A DNA stretch of 64,000 bases. Origin: Pyrus communis. Taxonomy: Eukaryota > Streptophyta > Magnoliopsida > Rosales > Rosaceae. The notes under the pieces are model-generated. The model did no database searches and had not been told where the DNA came from. It saw only the letters and a list, made by a program, of their open reading frames with translations. A program made the position numbers and the translations under genes. Each line of letters begins with the position of its first letter. Position 1 is the stretch's first letter. Positions 1 through 10,877 of this stretch are shown piece by piece. The stretch lies in NCBI RefSeq assembly GCF_963583255.1, contig NC_084808.1:28166300-28230299 (forward strand), written 5' to 3'.

Positions 1-1309
1 ATGTCCATCCTGTGCAAGCTGTCGAAGGGTTTCCATTACTTTCTCTGCCTGAAAAGCATCAAGTCCTAGAAGCACCATAGGTAAGAAGGTATATTGTGTC
101 AAACAATGTAAGTAAAAAGTTCTGCTTCCTGTTTCTACGAGAAAATAAAGAGACCATCTCCAGTAAATGCTAGCAATCGAGGCTTGCTTACCAGTAGTGG
201 GTTCATCAGCAAATATAACAGAGGGGCTTGCAATCAGCTCACATGCCACAGACAGTCGTTTCTTTTCACCCCCACTGATTCCTCGGACTTTCACATCACC
301 AACAATGGTATCAGCACAACTAATCTATTGTGATAAACAAAACAAAACCAAAATTAAAAAAACGAACTGAATAAGCTTACAATCAGTACCTTAATCATTT
401 CCCAATAAGTTCAAAATTCGTAAACTCTCATGGCTAGAAATTTTTATAGCAAAAAAATCAGTCATCAATGCATTCTTACCAATCCCAACTTAAACAACAG
501 GCCGTTCACATACTCTAATCTTTCTTCGGAGGAAGATATCTCCGGAAGCTGCAGCTCCGCGGCAAGAGACAACGTCTCTCTCACCGTCAGCTGCGAGAAA
601 AACAGGTCCTCCTGTCTCACATAAGCAAACCTTAACCCCCCAACACAAAATTAAACAAATGAGAACCATATAATCAGCACAAATTCCAATAAAAACCATA
701 AAACAAGCCATGAAACTTAAACAAAAGCTTACTTATGGGCTTTGTTTGGACTAGGATTGCCATTGACCTCCAACAATCCCGATAAACGTAGCCGCGGTGA
801 CGCAGCAAGCTGACCCGCGAGTACATTCAGCAGCGTCGTCTTTCCTGATCCTGACGGCCCCATAATCGCCAGTAGTCTCCCCGGTTTCGCTTCTCCGCTT
901 ACGTTTTTAAGCAGAAATCGGACCTAAGCATTCAAAATTAAGGAAATTTAATCTTCTAGCCTGCACATTTTCTCGGTAACCAAACAGGTCGAAACGGGAA
1001 ATTTCACATGAAAATTAATGAAAGATGGAAACTTACAGCTGCGGAGGATTTGTCAGAGAGGGAACAGTTGATGTTGCGCCACCGGATTGTGACCGGAACC
1101 ACTTTTCCGACATCCGGAGTTTCGGCTTCGTCGTCTATCGCATCACTGTAGTCGTCGCCGGCGTCAGCCTCTGGTGAGATTGCTGGGCCTGGGCCGGAGA
1201 TGAGGCGGAGCAAGAGAGCTGCGGCGACGGCGGCAAGGGCCTGGCCCAGGCCGCTGCCGCCGATGCCTAATATCATCTGGCCCACATTTTTCCCGCCTGA
1301 TTGAACCAT
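1..1309 (-). CDS. ABCG7: ABC transporter G family member 7-like half-transporter, 5' part (partial)
   Basis: Minus strand; continues off the left edge. Five coding exons can be read: 1037-1309, 733-923, 480-630, 192-324 and 1-65 (partial), all with GT-AG borders and compatible phases. The N-terminus has a hydrophobic Ala/Leu-rich stretch (about residues 20-40), then the ABC nucleotide-binding domain: Walker [10 protein letters not shown] in exon 2, Q-loop [18 protein letters not shown] in exon 3, signature SGGEKKRL and Walker [13 protein letters not shown] across exons 4-5. The order NBD-before-TMD is that of ABCG (WBC) half-transporters, and the N-terminal wording matches what I remember of Arabidopsis ABCG7 (At2g01320). 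The membrane domain lies outside the window. Function: ATP-driven export at a membrane, substrate not deducible. The start at 1309 is the first ATG of the open frame. It is head-to-head with the EAF gene. Confidence 0.9.
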
Positions 1310-1851
1310 TTCAGCGAACCACTGTCGATTTTCTTCTTTCTTTTGCTACAGCTGGAGCTGAGCTTCACGCCTGGCTTGTGAGTTCTGAGTTCGCTGCTTA
1401 CAGTAAAGAGATAAAATCCGGAGTACGAACCCCAACGACGTCGTTTGCCAGAATGTTTAACAGAATGAGTCTCCCATGAGCGACGCGTGTCCCCTTTGAG
1501 GATAAGAGGGGTTTGGGCCGGACATTTGGGTTAGCCCACCACACACACGGTGGTAATATATACGGATTTGGGTTGTTCAATTTCCAGTCTTCCACGCATA
1601 ATCCTACCCAAACCCGTCCGAGTCGGGTTGGTGCGAATCGAATTTATTTGTTGTCCCCAGCAAACTGTAAACACGCCTGCTGTCCGTGGAGACCATCCGT
1701 CGTCGTCTCCTTCTCCCACAATGGATTCCTTTTCCGCTCCAGACTCCACCTGAGTTGCCATCGTCGATCCGATCATCTTGCCATGTCAGCAGGGTGTGGG
1801 CCCCACCTCCGCCGTCCCCCTTTCGCCTGAAGCATTCTCCCTAACCAAACA
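1310..1851. promoter_or_regulatory. Divergent intergenic promoter between ABCG7 and EAF genes
   Basis: Only about 540 bases separate the two start codons of these divergently transcribed genes, so 5' leaders and promoters of both must lie here. The stretch is relatively GC-rich and has no convincing TATA box. I see no repeat or other gene in it. Short open frames in it are not supported as genes. Confidence 0.5.
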
Positions 1852-4240
1852 ATGGCGAGCAGCTCCAAGGAAGAGCCCAAGACCGGCCCCCAGTCCAATC
1901 GCTGGTACAACCTAACCCTCGGCCCCTCCTTCAAAGACGACTCCGCCAACAAGTACTGCACTCTCCGATGTAAGTATTTATCCCGTCCTATCATATCCAG
2001 TCCTATACTGTTTGGTTGGGGAGAAAATCCACGTCTTTTTTAATTCCTTTCGATTCTTTTGATTTTTGGCCCGCAGATGAATTCAAACCGGCGTCGATCG
2101 ACAAGACGAAGCACGGGGCTCTGAAGAAGTCCAAGGACAATAGGGTTGCGGTCGAATTTCAGAACAACCAATTGGGGAAACCCAATGTCACGTTCAAGGG
2201 GAGCAGCGAGGAGTACAAGGACAACGACGCCGTTTTGTTCTTTGACGGCCAGACGTTTCGGTTGGAGCGGCTTCACCGCGCCGTGAAGCAGCTCCGTCAT
2301 GATCGTCAGCCTGGGGAATCGGCGGCTGGTATGGCCGTGGACCCGCAGCTGTCTCCAGTAGGGAAGGCGCCCAAGCTATCACATCAGTTTAATCCTGGTA
2401 GAACTGCATTCCCCGCCGTGCCGGTGAGTTATTGGTTATTGGAAATTATGATTCAAGATTGAATCTTTTGTTTTGGTTAATGGAAAAGCAGCTGAAATTT
2501 GCAATCTTTTGATTCGTTTTCTGTTTCATCAGGTTGAGGTGGAACGGATAGATGTTGGCGTGCCTGAAATCCCAGGTTCGTTTTCATGCTACTTTTTTCT
2601 TTTCTTTTTTGTTTTCAAAATAAGCGTATTCATCGGATTTTTAGCTTCTCAAAGAATGCTTTTCGATCTCTTGAGAGGATCGAAATTAAACTTCATAATT
2701 CCATGATTAAAGTTGAGTAGACATTGCTTGTTCTTTAGTAGCATTTCACTAAATGAAGCTCTGTATGCAATTTAGAACAGTACGGGCCATGCGTTCTCTG
2801 ATAATGTTTACTTGTTCTGAATTTGATTGTGATCGCGATTTGGTATTGCAATGAATAAGTACTGACAAAGTCAAATTCAAAACCTTTTCGTATAATGATA
2901 TTTGTGTTGGAATTAATCTCGATGCATTTACTTATTTCCTAGTGAAGAGGAGGAGTCCATTTTGTTCGAACTTAACTTCTTGTCATTTTTTTCTCCTTAG
3001 TAAAGATCAGTTGTTTTGTGTTATAGACTGGGGTGCTTAATTTCTTCACTACCCAGTGGCTATACACTTTCGGTGCACAATTTTGATGTGATACTTAGAG
3101 ATCCACAATTCAATACCTTTCACTGTGTTTGAGATAACCAAGCCCAACTTATATTCACTTGGGGCGGATCAAGGGGTCCTCTCAATCTTGCCCAATGGTT
3201 ATCTTACATGTTAATTTTTATGTGATTACTATGTTTGTACTGCAATAGTTTACCAACTTAGATGTTACTATGTCAACCCCATTTAAAATTTGAAAACTTT
3301 GGAGAGGTGTTCATGGGCCGAGCTTCATCCATTTATTTAGTTCTTAAATCAAGAATGACTTTACAAAAATTAAGCAGTTAGTTTTTCCTGGACTCTAAGA
3401 AACTTCTTTTTACTTGTTTTTTTGCTGAATTAATCGGAGGGAAGCAATTGGGTAGCTAGATTCTTGGTCATATGATGACTGATCAGTCACCAATTGTCTG
3501 TCGTACTACTTTGGCATGCTTATGTATGTGCTAACATGACCTTCATCTCGCCTTTTAGAAGTCTACTGAAAACATTAAAGTAGAAAGTTTCTATCTTGCT
3601 GATGTCTTTATTTCTCTGCAGCGTCTTGTCCCAAAACTAATGAAGCAGCTGCTGTTTTAACTATTTTGTTTGCACGGTTATCATATATCCTTATGTTTAT
3701 TCATAATCGACAGGTGCGAAAACTGCCAGTAAAGGTGTGGTTGATTACCCATCTGATCAACCAAATGTATCTGCTGCCTCGCCAGGCCCTAAGAATGAAG
3801 AAGTTGACGACGAACACCAGGATATAGATATTGTAGACCTTTTTGGTAGTATATCACCGGATGATGGGAATGCTGCTGAAGATGAAGCCAATGCTGGATT
3901 TGATATCAATATGCTCCATCAGAATGAAAGTGACAATGAGATTGCTGATGTAGATGATAGCGGTGATGAAGTTGACAAGGGGCCAAATGCTGCAGAAGCC
4001 CTTCGAGCCCAGGTGATGAATACCCAGGGAAGGGAAACACACACTGATATTTTTGGTGACGAGGGGAATGCAGAAGGAAGGAAAACCGAGACTTCTAGTT
4101 CAAGTAGCAGCAGTGGAAGTAGCAGCGGAAGTGAGAGCAGCAGTAGCGGAAGTAGTAGTGGGAGCAGCAGCAGCAGCGGCAGCGGAAATGGTGGTGGTAA
4201 TAATGCGGGCAGCGATGACGATTCAGTCAACTCCATCTGA
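1852..4240 (+). CDS. ELL-associated factor (EAF) homologue, RNA polymerase II elongation factor partner
   Basis: Four coding exons: 1852-1969, 2077-2423, 2533-2575 and 3714-4240; all introns GT-AG, joined phases consistent, giving 344 residues. The N-terminal part (about residues 15-120; motifs RWYNLTLGPSF, YEFKPASIDKTKHG, DAVLFFDGQTFRLERLH) matches the EAF domain of ELL-associated factors as I know it; in animals these stimulate ELL in transcription elongation. After it comes a low-complexity acidic region (DIDIVDLFGSISPDD) and a Ser/Gly-rich tail built from AGC/AGT codons, ending SDDDSVNSI. Such acidic-serine tails are typical casein-kinase targets (inference). The 43-nt third exon is very small. 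Intron 3 is about 1.1 kb. Arabidopsis counterpart by memory: At1g71080. Confidence 0.88.
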
Positions 4241-4521
4241 GACATCAGGCAACTATAATCTTTCGGGAACGTTTTGTCATAGGCAGTCAACAGTCCCAAA
4301 GATGTTTACGCAGGTAACCAGAGCTCGAAGAAAACAGAAGATAATACGTAATGTTATTTACACATGCTATTATTTTGTGAGAACGTGATAATGATGCCGC
4401 ATAAGTTTTGTCATAAACCATACCTTTGTATGGGTTCAACATTTCATTTGAAAATTTTGACAATAAAAGAACGTGCAAATTTTGATTCATAAAAAGCAAG
4501 AGCTTGGAGCTTTTAATATTT

Positions 4522-4675
4522 AGAAAAAAACTAATGAAAAAGGCTTGAAAACTTTGAGTTTTAATGATAAGGACAAAATAAATGGTAAAGTGAATAGTAC
4601 CAGATTTGATTTTTTAGTGTAAAAATATGGTTTTTCGTTAAAGTAAACAGTACCGTAAACATTTCGTTAAAACTC
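4522..4675. mobile_element. Short MITE-like repeat, copy 1
   Basis: About 150 bases starting AAAACTAATGAAAAAGGC and ending TTTCGTTAAAACTCCC, lying just downstream of the EAF gene. A second copy with the same internal words (CTTTGAGTTTTAA, GACAAAATAAA, TTTTTAGTGT, TTTTTCGTTAAA) is at 29158-29322. The ends are roughly inverted (AAACT..GAAAA versus TTTCGTTAAAACT), suggesting a non-autonomous DNA element. No coding potential. Confidence 0.6.
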
Positions 4676-5101
4676 CCTTTATATTTTGATTACATTCGAT
4701 TTCACGTTCCTTTGTGAAGCTTTTACCGGGTTTATGAGCTAACCTAATCAAGTAGACCTACGAAAGTTTGTTTCGCCATTTTGCTGGACAGATGACACAA
4801 CATCGGCATCTTATTAAGCTTTATTAACATTATTTGTCTTGTTTTAAAATTGAAAAGCTAACTTGCTAGTGTTATTATTCTGGAGGGATTTTTTAGCGTA
4901 CCGACAAACGAAAAATATTTTCGTTTTCCTGTATCATAATATTTTATCGTCAATGGCTCTTAATTGCTCATGACATTCCTTAATCCATAAATAATTATAG
5001 TTAGTCCTTAAAAAGGGCAATTATGCTTTGGTCATAAAACCCACCAATCTTGAACCTGCCAATACTTGAAAAACCCAAATCGCATCGCTTAATACAGGTC
5101 A

Positions 5102-5168
5102 CCAAATTTGAAGATCTCTATTTCCACCCACCAAATTTGGAGATCTCTATTTCCACCCACCAAATTTG
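5102..5168. repeat. 29-bp tandem repeat, about 2.3 units
   Basis: The word CCAAATTTG recurs at 5102, 5131 and 5160, followed each time by (A/G)AGATCTCTATTTCCACC. The surrounding 4241-5800 is otherwise AT-rich spacer between EAF and the GT14 gene, holding the MITE above. Confidence 0.85.
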
Positions 5169-5802
5169 CTATTTTATTTAGATTCAGCTTTCGCGGTGGA
5201 ACTAGCAACTCCCGCGAGTGAAATTACCAAAAGCGAGGGGTGGATGCAAACGCTTGTCGTACTGTACAAATAAGTGAATCCGGATTTTTGCCCTTTTTGT
5301 GAGGATTTTAAAAATCCGTCAATCTTGTTTATTCATCGTATATCTTATGGTCAGAAATTATTTTAAATATTTTTATTTAAAATTAAGCACAAATAATATT
5401 TAATAAGAACTGATCACACGATACATAATAAAAAGATACGATTCACGAATTTTCAGAATCCTCATAGATGTGAAGGATCCTGTTGGCAATTTTGTACCTA
5501 GGAAAAAAAGAGAACGAGTGCCACGCTCCATTTGACGAGCGTCGGATGTTAATCACTTCCAATGTTTTTTTATTTTTGGCCACCTGAGAAATTAAATTTA
5601 AAATAAAAGACAGAGAGAGTGTGAACTTGCACTTTTATGAGATCAAATCAAACAAATCAAAGGCTCCACTGGGAAGAAATCGATCAACTCTTTCTTCTTC
5701 TTCGTCACAACAAAATCCCGACCTGGAAACCCTAACCCTCGCTCTGTTAGCCAGAGAGAGAGCAATTTTTTTAGAGAGAGAAAGTGTGCGTTAGAGAGAG
5801 AG

Positions 5803-5823
5803 ATGAAATTTCACGGTAGTTGA
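5803..5823 (+). promoter_or_regulatory. Short uORF in the leader of the GT14 gene
   Basis: ATG at 5803 opens six codons and stops at TGA 5821-5823, about 125 bases before the main ATG. It follows a GA-rich leader and an AAACCCTAA telo-box-like word near 5730. Whether it lies in the transcript is inference from its position. Confidence 0.4.
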
Positions 5824-5947
5824 TCCAACACATAACGAATAGTTGAAAACTGTTACTTCTTCTGCGGCCCAATCTTTAAAGACCCAATCTTCAAACAGTT
5901 TCTCCACCGCCAACAACCAGCTGAGCCGCCATCGAAACCGACCCACT

Positions 5948-7952
5948 ATGGGAGCTGAGAAGAAATGGCTCCTTACGCTCTTCTCAGCCACATTCATCTC
6001 CCTCCTCCTCCTCCTCCTCTCCTCCATCTCCGCCTTCAGCTCCCCCAAACCCTTCCCTTCAATTGTCCAGCGTGGCTCTCGCTACCCGCCCGCTTTTGCT
6101 TACTACATATGGGGCGGCCGAGGCGATAGGGCTCGGATCTTCCGCCTGCTGCTCGCCGTCTACCATCCGCGGAATCGATACTTGTTGCATCTTTCGGCTG
6201 ACGAATCTGAAGACGAGCGCCGCCGTCTTGCCACCGCTATCAACGCTGTCCCGGCAATTCAGGCATTTGGGAATGTGGATGTGGTGGGCAAGCCTGATCG
6301 AATCACTTACATGGGGTCTTCCAATATTGCCACCACGTTGCGCGCGGCGGCGATTTTTTTGAAGGTTGATAGTGGTTGGGATTGGTTCGTCACTTTGAGC
6401 GCCATGGATTATCCACTTATCACTCAGGACGGTATGCCAATTTTAAAGATCGGATTTTGTTGGGAAATTCAATTTACTATTGAATATTTTGTTTAAATTG
6501 ACTGAAGGAATCTGGCTCTTGGGTTGGGGAAAGTGATTATCTGGGGAAGTACTTATATGTAGGCTAAATAATACGAAAAGTTTCCATTTTTGTTAGAGCC
6601 ATTTATATATAGGAGGGAGGATGGCATTGCCCAGTTTGGGGAAAGTGTTTGATGTTTGTATTTCCACTAAAGTCCAGTCGATTTCAATTGGGTCAATATG
6701 GGGAATTTAGCTTGTGGCATTAGTATTTTCTGGTCCCCTATTAGATTCCTTGTTAGTACATATGACAACGTACAGCAGTGACAACGCAAGTGGCGCGCCT
6801 CTTTGACAATTCTGTGAAGCTTGTTTGTCTAAGGAGGCGATGGTTCACTTACTTCATTGTTGGGTGCCATGACATATTTCCCTCTTGTTTGGTGCGCTTG
6901 TTCCGTGCCGAGGCTTATTTGAAGATTTCATGGCCCAATTTGTTCTTGTTACTGTTGTTATTGTTATAGCTTTCATTGTGCTGTATATAACTTTTTATTG
7001 ATAAATCACAAATCAGACCAACTTATTCAGTTCTGCTTCTGTTTTGTACTTTCAGACCTGTCTCATGTGTTCTCCTCTGTTAGAAGAGATCTCAATTTCA
7101 TTGATCACACCAGTGACCTTGGATGGAAAGAGTAGGCCATCCCTTTTGCTAAGTTTTGCTTTAGTTTTCTGAGGAACATATTTCTGGTTGGACCTGAACC
7201 CGTGTTTTAAAATTTTTGATATAGGTTGTACAGGGTCCAGCCAATTGTGGTTGATCCAGGGATATACCTAGCTCGAAGGAGCCAAATTTTTCATGCTACA
7301 GAGAAGCGGAAAACCCCTGATGCTTTTAAAGTATTCACAGGCAAAGTCTAACACACTTTTATGTAAGATTTGCCCATATGGATACGCTGTCCACGCGTTG
7401 AACTGCTAATTAGAAACTATTCGTTCCTGATTTGCAGGTTCCCCATGGGTCATCCTGAGCAGATCATTTCTGGAGTTTTGCATTAATGGTTGGGATAACC
7501 TTCCCCGGACCCTGCTTATGTACTTTACAAATGTGATGTTGTCCCAGGAAGGATATTTCCATTCAGTTATATGCAATTCACCAGAGTTCAAGAACACTAC
7601 TGTGAACAGTGATCTAAGATATATGATCTGGGACACTCCCCCGAAAATGGAACCCCTCTTTCTCAACACCTTGGATTTTGATCAAATGGCTCGAAGTGGA
7701 GCTGCTTTTGCCCGACAATTCAAGAAAGATGACCGTGTGCTGGACATGGTTGATAAAAAGATCCTCAAGCGTGGGAGAAATCAAGCTGCCCCGGGGGCAT
7801 GGTGCTCAGGCTGGAGAAGCTGGTGGATGGATCCTTGCACCCAATGGGGCGATGCTAATATCTTGAAACCTGGGCCCCAAGCAAAGAAGCTCGAAGACTC
7901 GATTACTAACCTTCTCGATGACTGGAATGCGCAAACAAATCAATGCCAATGA
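5948..7952 (+). CDS. GT14 (core-2/I-branching-type) glycosyltransferase, GlcAT14-like
   Basis: Four coding exons: 5948-6431, 7056-7131, 7225-7340 and 7438-7952, giving 396 residues. Start MGAEKKWLLTLFSATF is the first real ATG; the upstream open frame begins with TTG. A single hydrophobic signal anchor follows (about residues 6-30), as in Golgi type II enzymes. Then the Branch domain: PPAFAYYIWGGRGD, RIFRLLLAVYHPRNRYLLHL, WDWFVTLSAMDYPLITQDDLSH, DPGIYLARRSQIF, DAFKVFTGSPW, YMIWDTPPKMEP. Plant members of this family (GlcAT14A-C) add glucuronic acid to arabinogalactan-protein glycans in the Golgi; that this copy does so is inference. Intron 3 begins with GC, not GT (7341-7342), and only this donor keeps the frame. 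Collinear counterpart in memory: At1g71070. Confidence 0.9.
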
Positions 7953-8848
7953 AGATGTCTGTATTGAAAATGTCTCCAGATACCCGGTGTGGTTTTCCAG
8001 CAAGCTAAACTCGATGATTAGTTTGGAAGACTGGCAACCGCGAGGATACATTTTTTGACCCCTAAGAACACACTTCTTTTTCTAGGTTCTTCCAGTCTCA
8101 TGCTTGACTATTGTTTATAAAGGGGCGTGGGGGCAGAGTAGAAGGGAGAAACATAGCGAGTTAGGTTGAGGTATTGAGCTGTACCGTAGCATGGCGGGCT
8201 GTTATCGATGGTATGGCCACTTACAGGCTTGAGTAACCGAGTTCATAAGAGGCTCTCCCTCTTTTTGTGCTGCCATTCCATGATGTTGTATGTTCTGCTT
8301 CGGATTCGGGTTATGTTCGGACCTGTTTGAATGTTGGATCAAGAATTCATTCGTTCAACTCTAATAGGTTGTATCTTCTTCTAAATTCATAGTGAATCTC
8401 TTCACCTCTGATTTTGTTGCCAATTTTTTCTGCTCTGCATTTTTTGATTGGGTGGTGCTTTCCATACGTTCATTTTTACCTCTCACACACTCTTCTCAAT
8501 TTTCGACCGTTGGATCGAAAGAATTGAGAAATATCAACAGACAAAATTTAGCAAGAGAATATGTGAATAGCGCTACCCTTTTGATTAACGGTGAATTGTC
8601 CTGTTAATTGGTTTTCTTCTTCAATCTCCGTGACTCGTGTTTAAACCTTCCACCTTTCTATTTATTAATTAATATCACCTGTAACCAAAACATTTATAAA
8701 CTCTACAAATATTATAGACTGAATCGTTCATTTTATTATCAACGGTTGGGATTAATCAGAATTAGAATTTAGTCATGCCGCCAAAAATAAACGCCCGACA
8801 AAATATAGCCATTTAACCAAAGCTTCTTGGTTCTCACGAGGCTCTCAA
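7953..8848. other. Spacer between GT14 and PPR genes
   Basis: Probable 3' UTR of the GT14 gene (to roughly 8380) followed by AT-rich sequence and the PPR promoter. No repeat, RNA gene or further coding sequence seen. Confidence 0.5.
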
Positions 8849-10420
8849 ATGGGTCTCTCCCGAATTTTCCCTCTTGTATCAAAACTATCCAAAAACTTCA
8901 TTCGCAATCGAACACTCCCTACCGAAAATCCATCTGGGTTCCTCTGCAACCGCACTGCTAGTTTTCACAGAGCAATCCACGACGGTCTGGAAAAACCCCT
9001 AGTGATAGATGACGCCGGTGACAAAACCCCACTTCTCAAAAGCCCCGAAGTCTCAGAAGATGCTGAGAAAATCTGTAAAATTCTATCCACCAGAAGCTCT
9101 AATTCCCCAATCGAGAGCTTCCTCGACGGCGCTTCAGTCGAGGCGTCGCCGACGCTTGTGGTGGAGGTCTTGAAGAAGCTCAGCAACTCCGGCGTCCTCG
9201 CGCTCTCGTTTTTCCGGTGGGCGGAGAAGCAGAAAGGGTTTAAGCACAGCACGGAGAGCTACAATGCGTTGATCGAAGCTCTGGGTAAGATCAAGCAGTT
9301 CAAGGTGATGTGGGAATTGGTGAATGAAATGAAGATCAAAGGGATGCTGAGCAAAGAGACTTTCGCGCTGATTTCACGGCGATATGCGAGGGCGAAGAAG
9401 GTTAAGGAAGCCATTGATGCGTTCGAGAAGATGGCGAAGTTTGGAATGAAGGTGGAAGGGTCAGATTTCAATAGATTGATTGATACTCTGAGCAAGTCGA
9501 GGCAGGTTGAGAGAGCACAGGAGGTGTTTGATAAAATGAAGAAGAGAAGGTTTGAACCCGATATCAAGTCGTACACGATTTTATTGGAAGGATGGGGCCA
9601 AGAACAGAACTTTTTGAGGTTGAATGAGGTTTATCGAGAGATGAAGGACGAGGGTTTTGATCCGGATGTTGTGACATATGCTATTCTGATCAATGCACAT
9701 TGTAAAGCGAAGAAGTACGATGAAGCGATTGAGTTGTTTCGCGAGATGGAGGCAAAGAATATCAAGGCTACTCCTCATATATTCTGCATTTTGATTAATG
9801 GGTTGGGTTCTGAAAAGAGGCTGAGTGAAGCCCTTGAGTTTTTTGAATTGAACAAAGCCAGTGGTTTCGTACCGGAGGCACCCACGTACAATGCTCTTGT
9901 GGGGTCTTACTGCTGGTCGATGCGGATGCAGGATACGTTTAGGGTGGTGGATGAGATGAGGAAATGTGGAATCGGTCCCAATGCCCGAACTTACGACATA
10001 ATCTTGCATCACTTGGTAAAGGCTCGAAGAACCGAACAAGCTTACTCCATTTTCCAGCAAATGAGTAGGGAGCCTGGCTGTGAGCCAACAGTAAGTACGT
10101 ATGAAATCATGGTGAGGATGTTTTGTAACGAGGAGCGCGTCGATATGGCAATGCAGGTTTGGGATCAGATGAAGACCAGAGGAGTCCTGCCGGGAATGCA
10201 CATGTTCTCCACATTGATTAACAGCTTGTGTCATGGGAATAAGTTAGATGACGCTTGCAAGTACTTTCAAGAGATGTTGGATGCCGGTATTCGACCTCCA
10301 GCGCAGTTGTTTAGTAATTTGAAACAAGCGCTGCTCGACGGGGGGAGAAAGGATGTTGTGATAAGTTTGGGTCTGAAGATTGACAGACTGAGGAAAACTC
10401 CGTTAGTTGGGTTGCGCTAA
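8849..10420 (+). CDS. P-class pentatricopeptide repeat protein, probably mitochondrial
   Basis: Intronless open frame of 523 codons starting at ATG 8849. The first 60 residues are rich in Arg, Ser and hydrophobics and poor in acids (MGLSRIFPLVSKLSKNFIRN), as in mitochondrial presequences. From about residue 130 to 500 there are about ten consecutive 35-residue PPR units, for example SYNALIEALGKIKQFKVMW, SYTILLEGWGQEQNFLRLNE, TYAILINAHCKAKKYDEAIE, TYNALVGSYCWSMRMQDTFR and TYEIMVRMFCNEERVDMAM. No E, DYW or SMR domain follows, so P class. Such proteins bind organellar RNA in a sequence-specific way to stabilise, process or splice it; the target is not deducible. Collinear counterpart in memory: At1g71060. 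Confidence 0.93.
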   Translation: MGLSRIFPLVSKLSKNFIRNRTLPTENPSGFLCNRTASFHRAIHDGLEKPLVIDDAGDKTPLLKSPEVSEDAEKICKILSTRSSNSPIESFLDGASVEASPTLVVEVLKKLSNSGVLALSFFRWAEKQKGFKHSTESYNALIEALGKIKQFKVMWELVNEMKIKGMLSKETFALISRRYARAKKVKEAIDAFEKMAKFGMKVEGSDFNRLIDTLSKSRQVERAQEVFDKMKKRRFEPDIKSYTILLEGWGQEQNFLRLNEVYREMKDEGFDPDVVTYAILINAHCKAKKYDEAIELFREMEAKNIKATPHIFCILINGLGSEKRLSEALEFFELNKASGFVPEAPTYNALVGSYCWSMRMQDTFRVVDEMRKCGIGPNARTYDIILHHLVKARRTEQAYSIFQQMSREPGCEPTVSTYEIMVRMFCNEERVDMAMQVWDQMKTRGVLPGMHMFSTLINSLCHGNKLDDACKYFQEMLDAGIRPPAQLFSNLKQALLDGGRKDVVISLGLKIDRLRKTPLVGLR

Positions 10421-10877
10421 AGAGTAATATCCAAGAGCCATTCTACATGTAGTGATGGCAGCTAAAGACTGATGTATTAGAGTTTTGGAGCTTATTTTTG
10501 TTTATCCAGTGTTCAAATTGTGGTACTATTGTTTGACAACGTTGCATATTACTTGGAGGAAATCAGAAAACGAAAGTTGCACAGATCAACGTTCGAAAAC
10601 TACATCGAAAATCTTTTCAGGAAACACATTTACAGAATTCTCAAACATGAACCGGAATGAAGTTTACTGAACTGACAGATTTACATTGCATTCATATGCT
10701 CATCATTTGTTCCTAAATTTACATCACCATGGTGAAAAAAAAGATGCCGAATCTAGAAATCCGAAAAAGCCACGAACCCTAACTCCGCAAATTGAAGAGC
10801 AGAAAGAGCTAGCATTAACAGAAACCGAGGCATTCAACTGAGATAACCAGAATCAAAGGAAACCCTAGCAAGATTGT
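10421..10877. other. Convergent 3' region between PPR and FAS1 genes
   Basis: About 450 bases between two convergent genes, so it must hold both 3' UTRs and polyadenylation signals. I see nothing else. Confidence 0.5.

Noticed and set aside
5843..5947. Upstream extension of the GT14 reading frame
   Set aside because: The frame begins with TTG; the first ATG is 5948, followed at once by the signal anchor.
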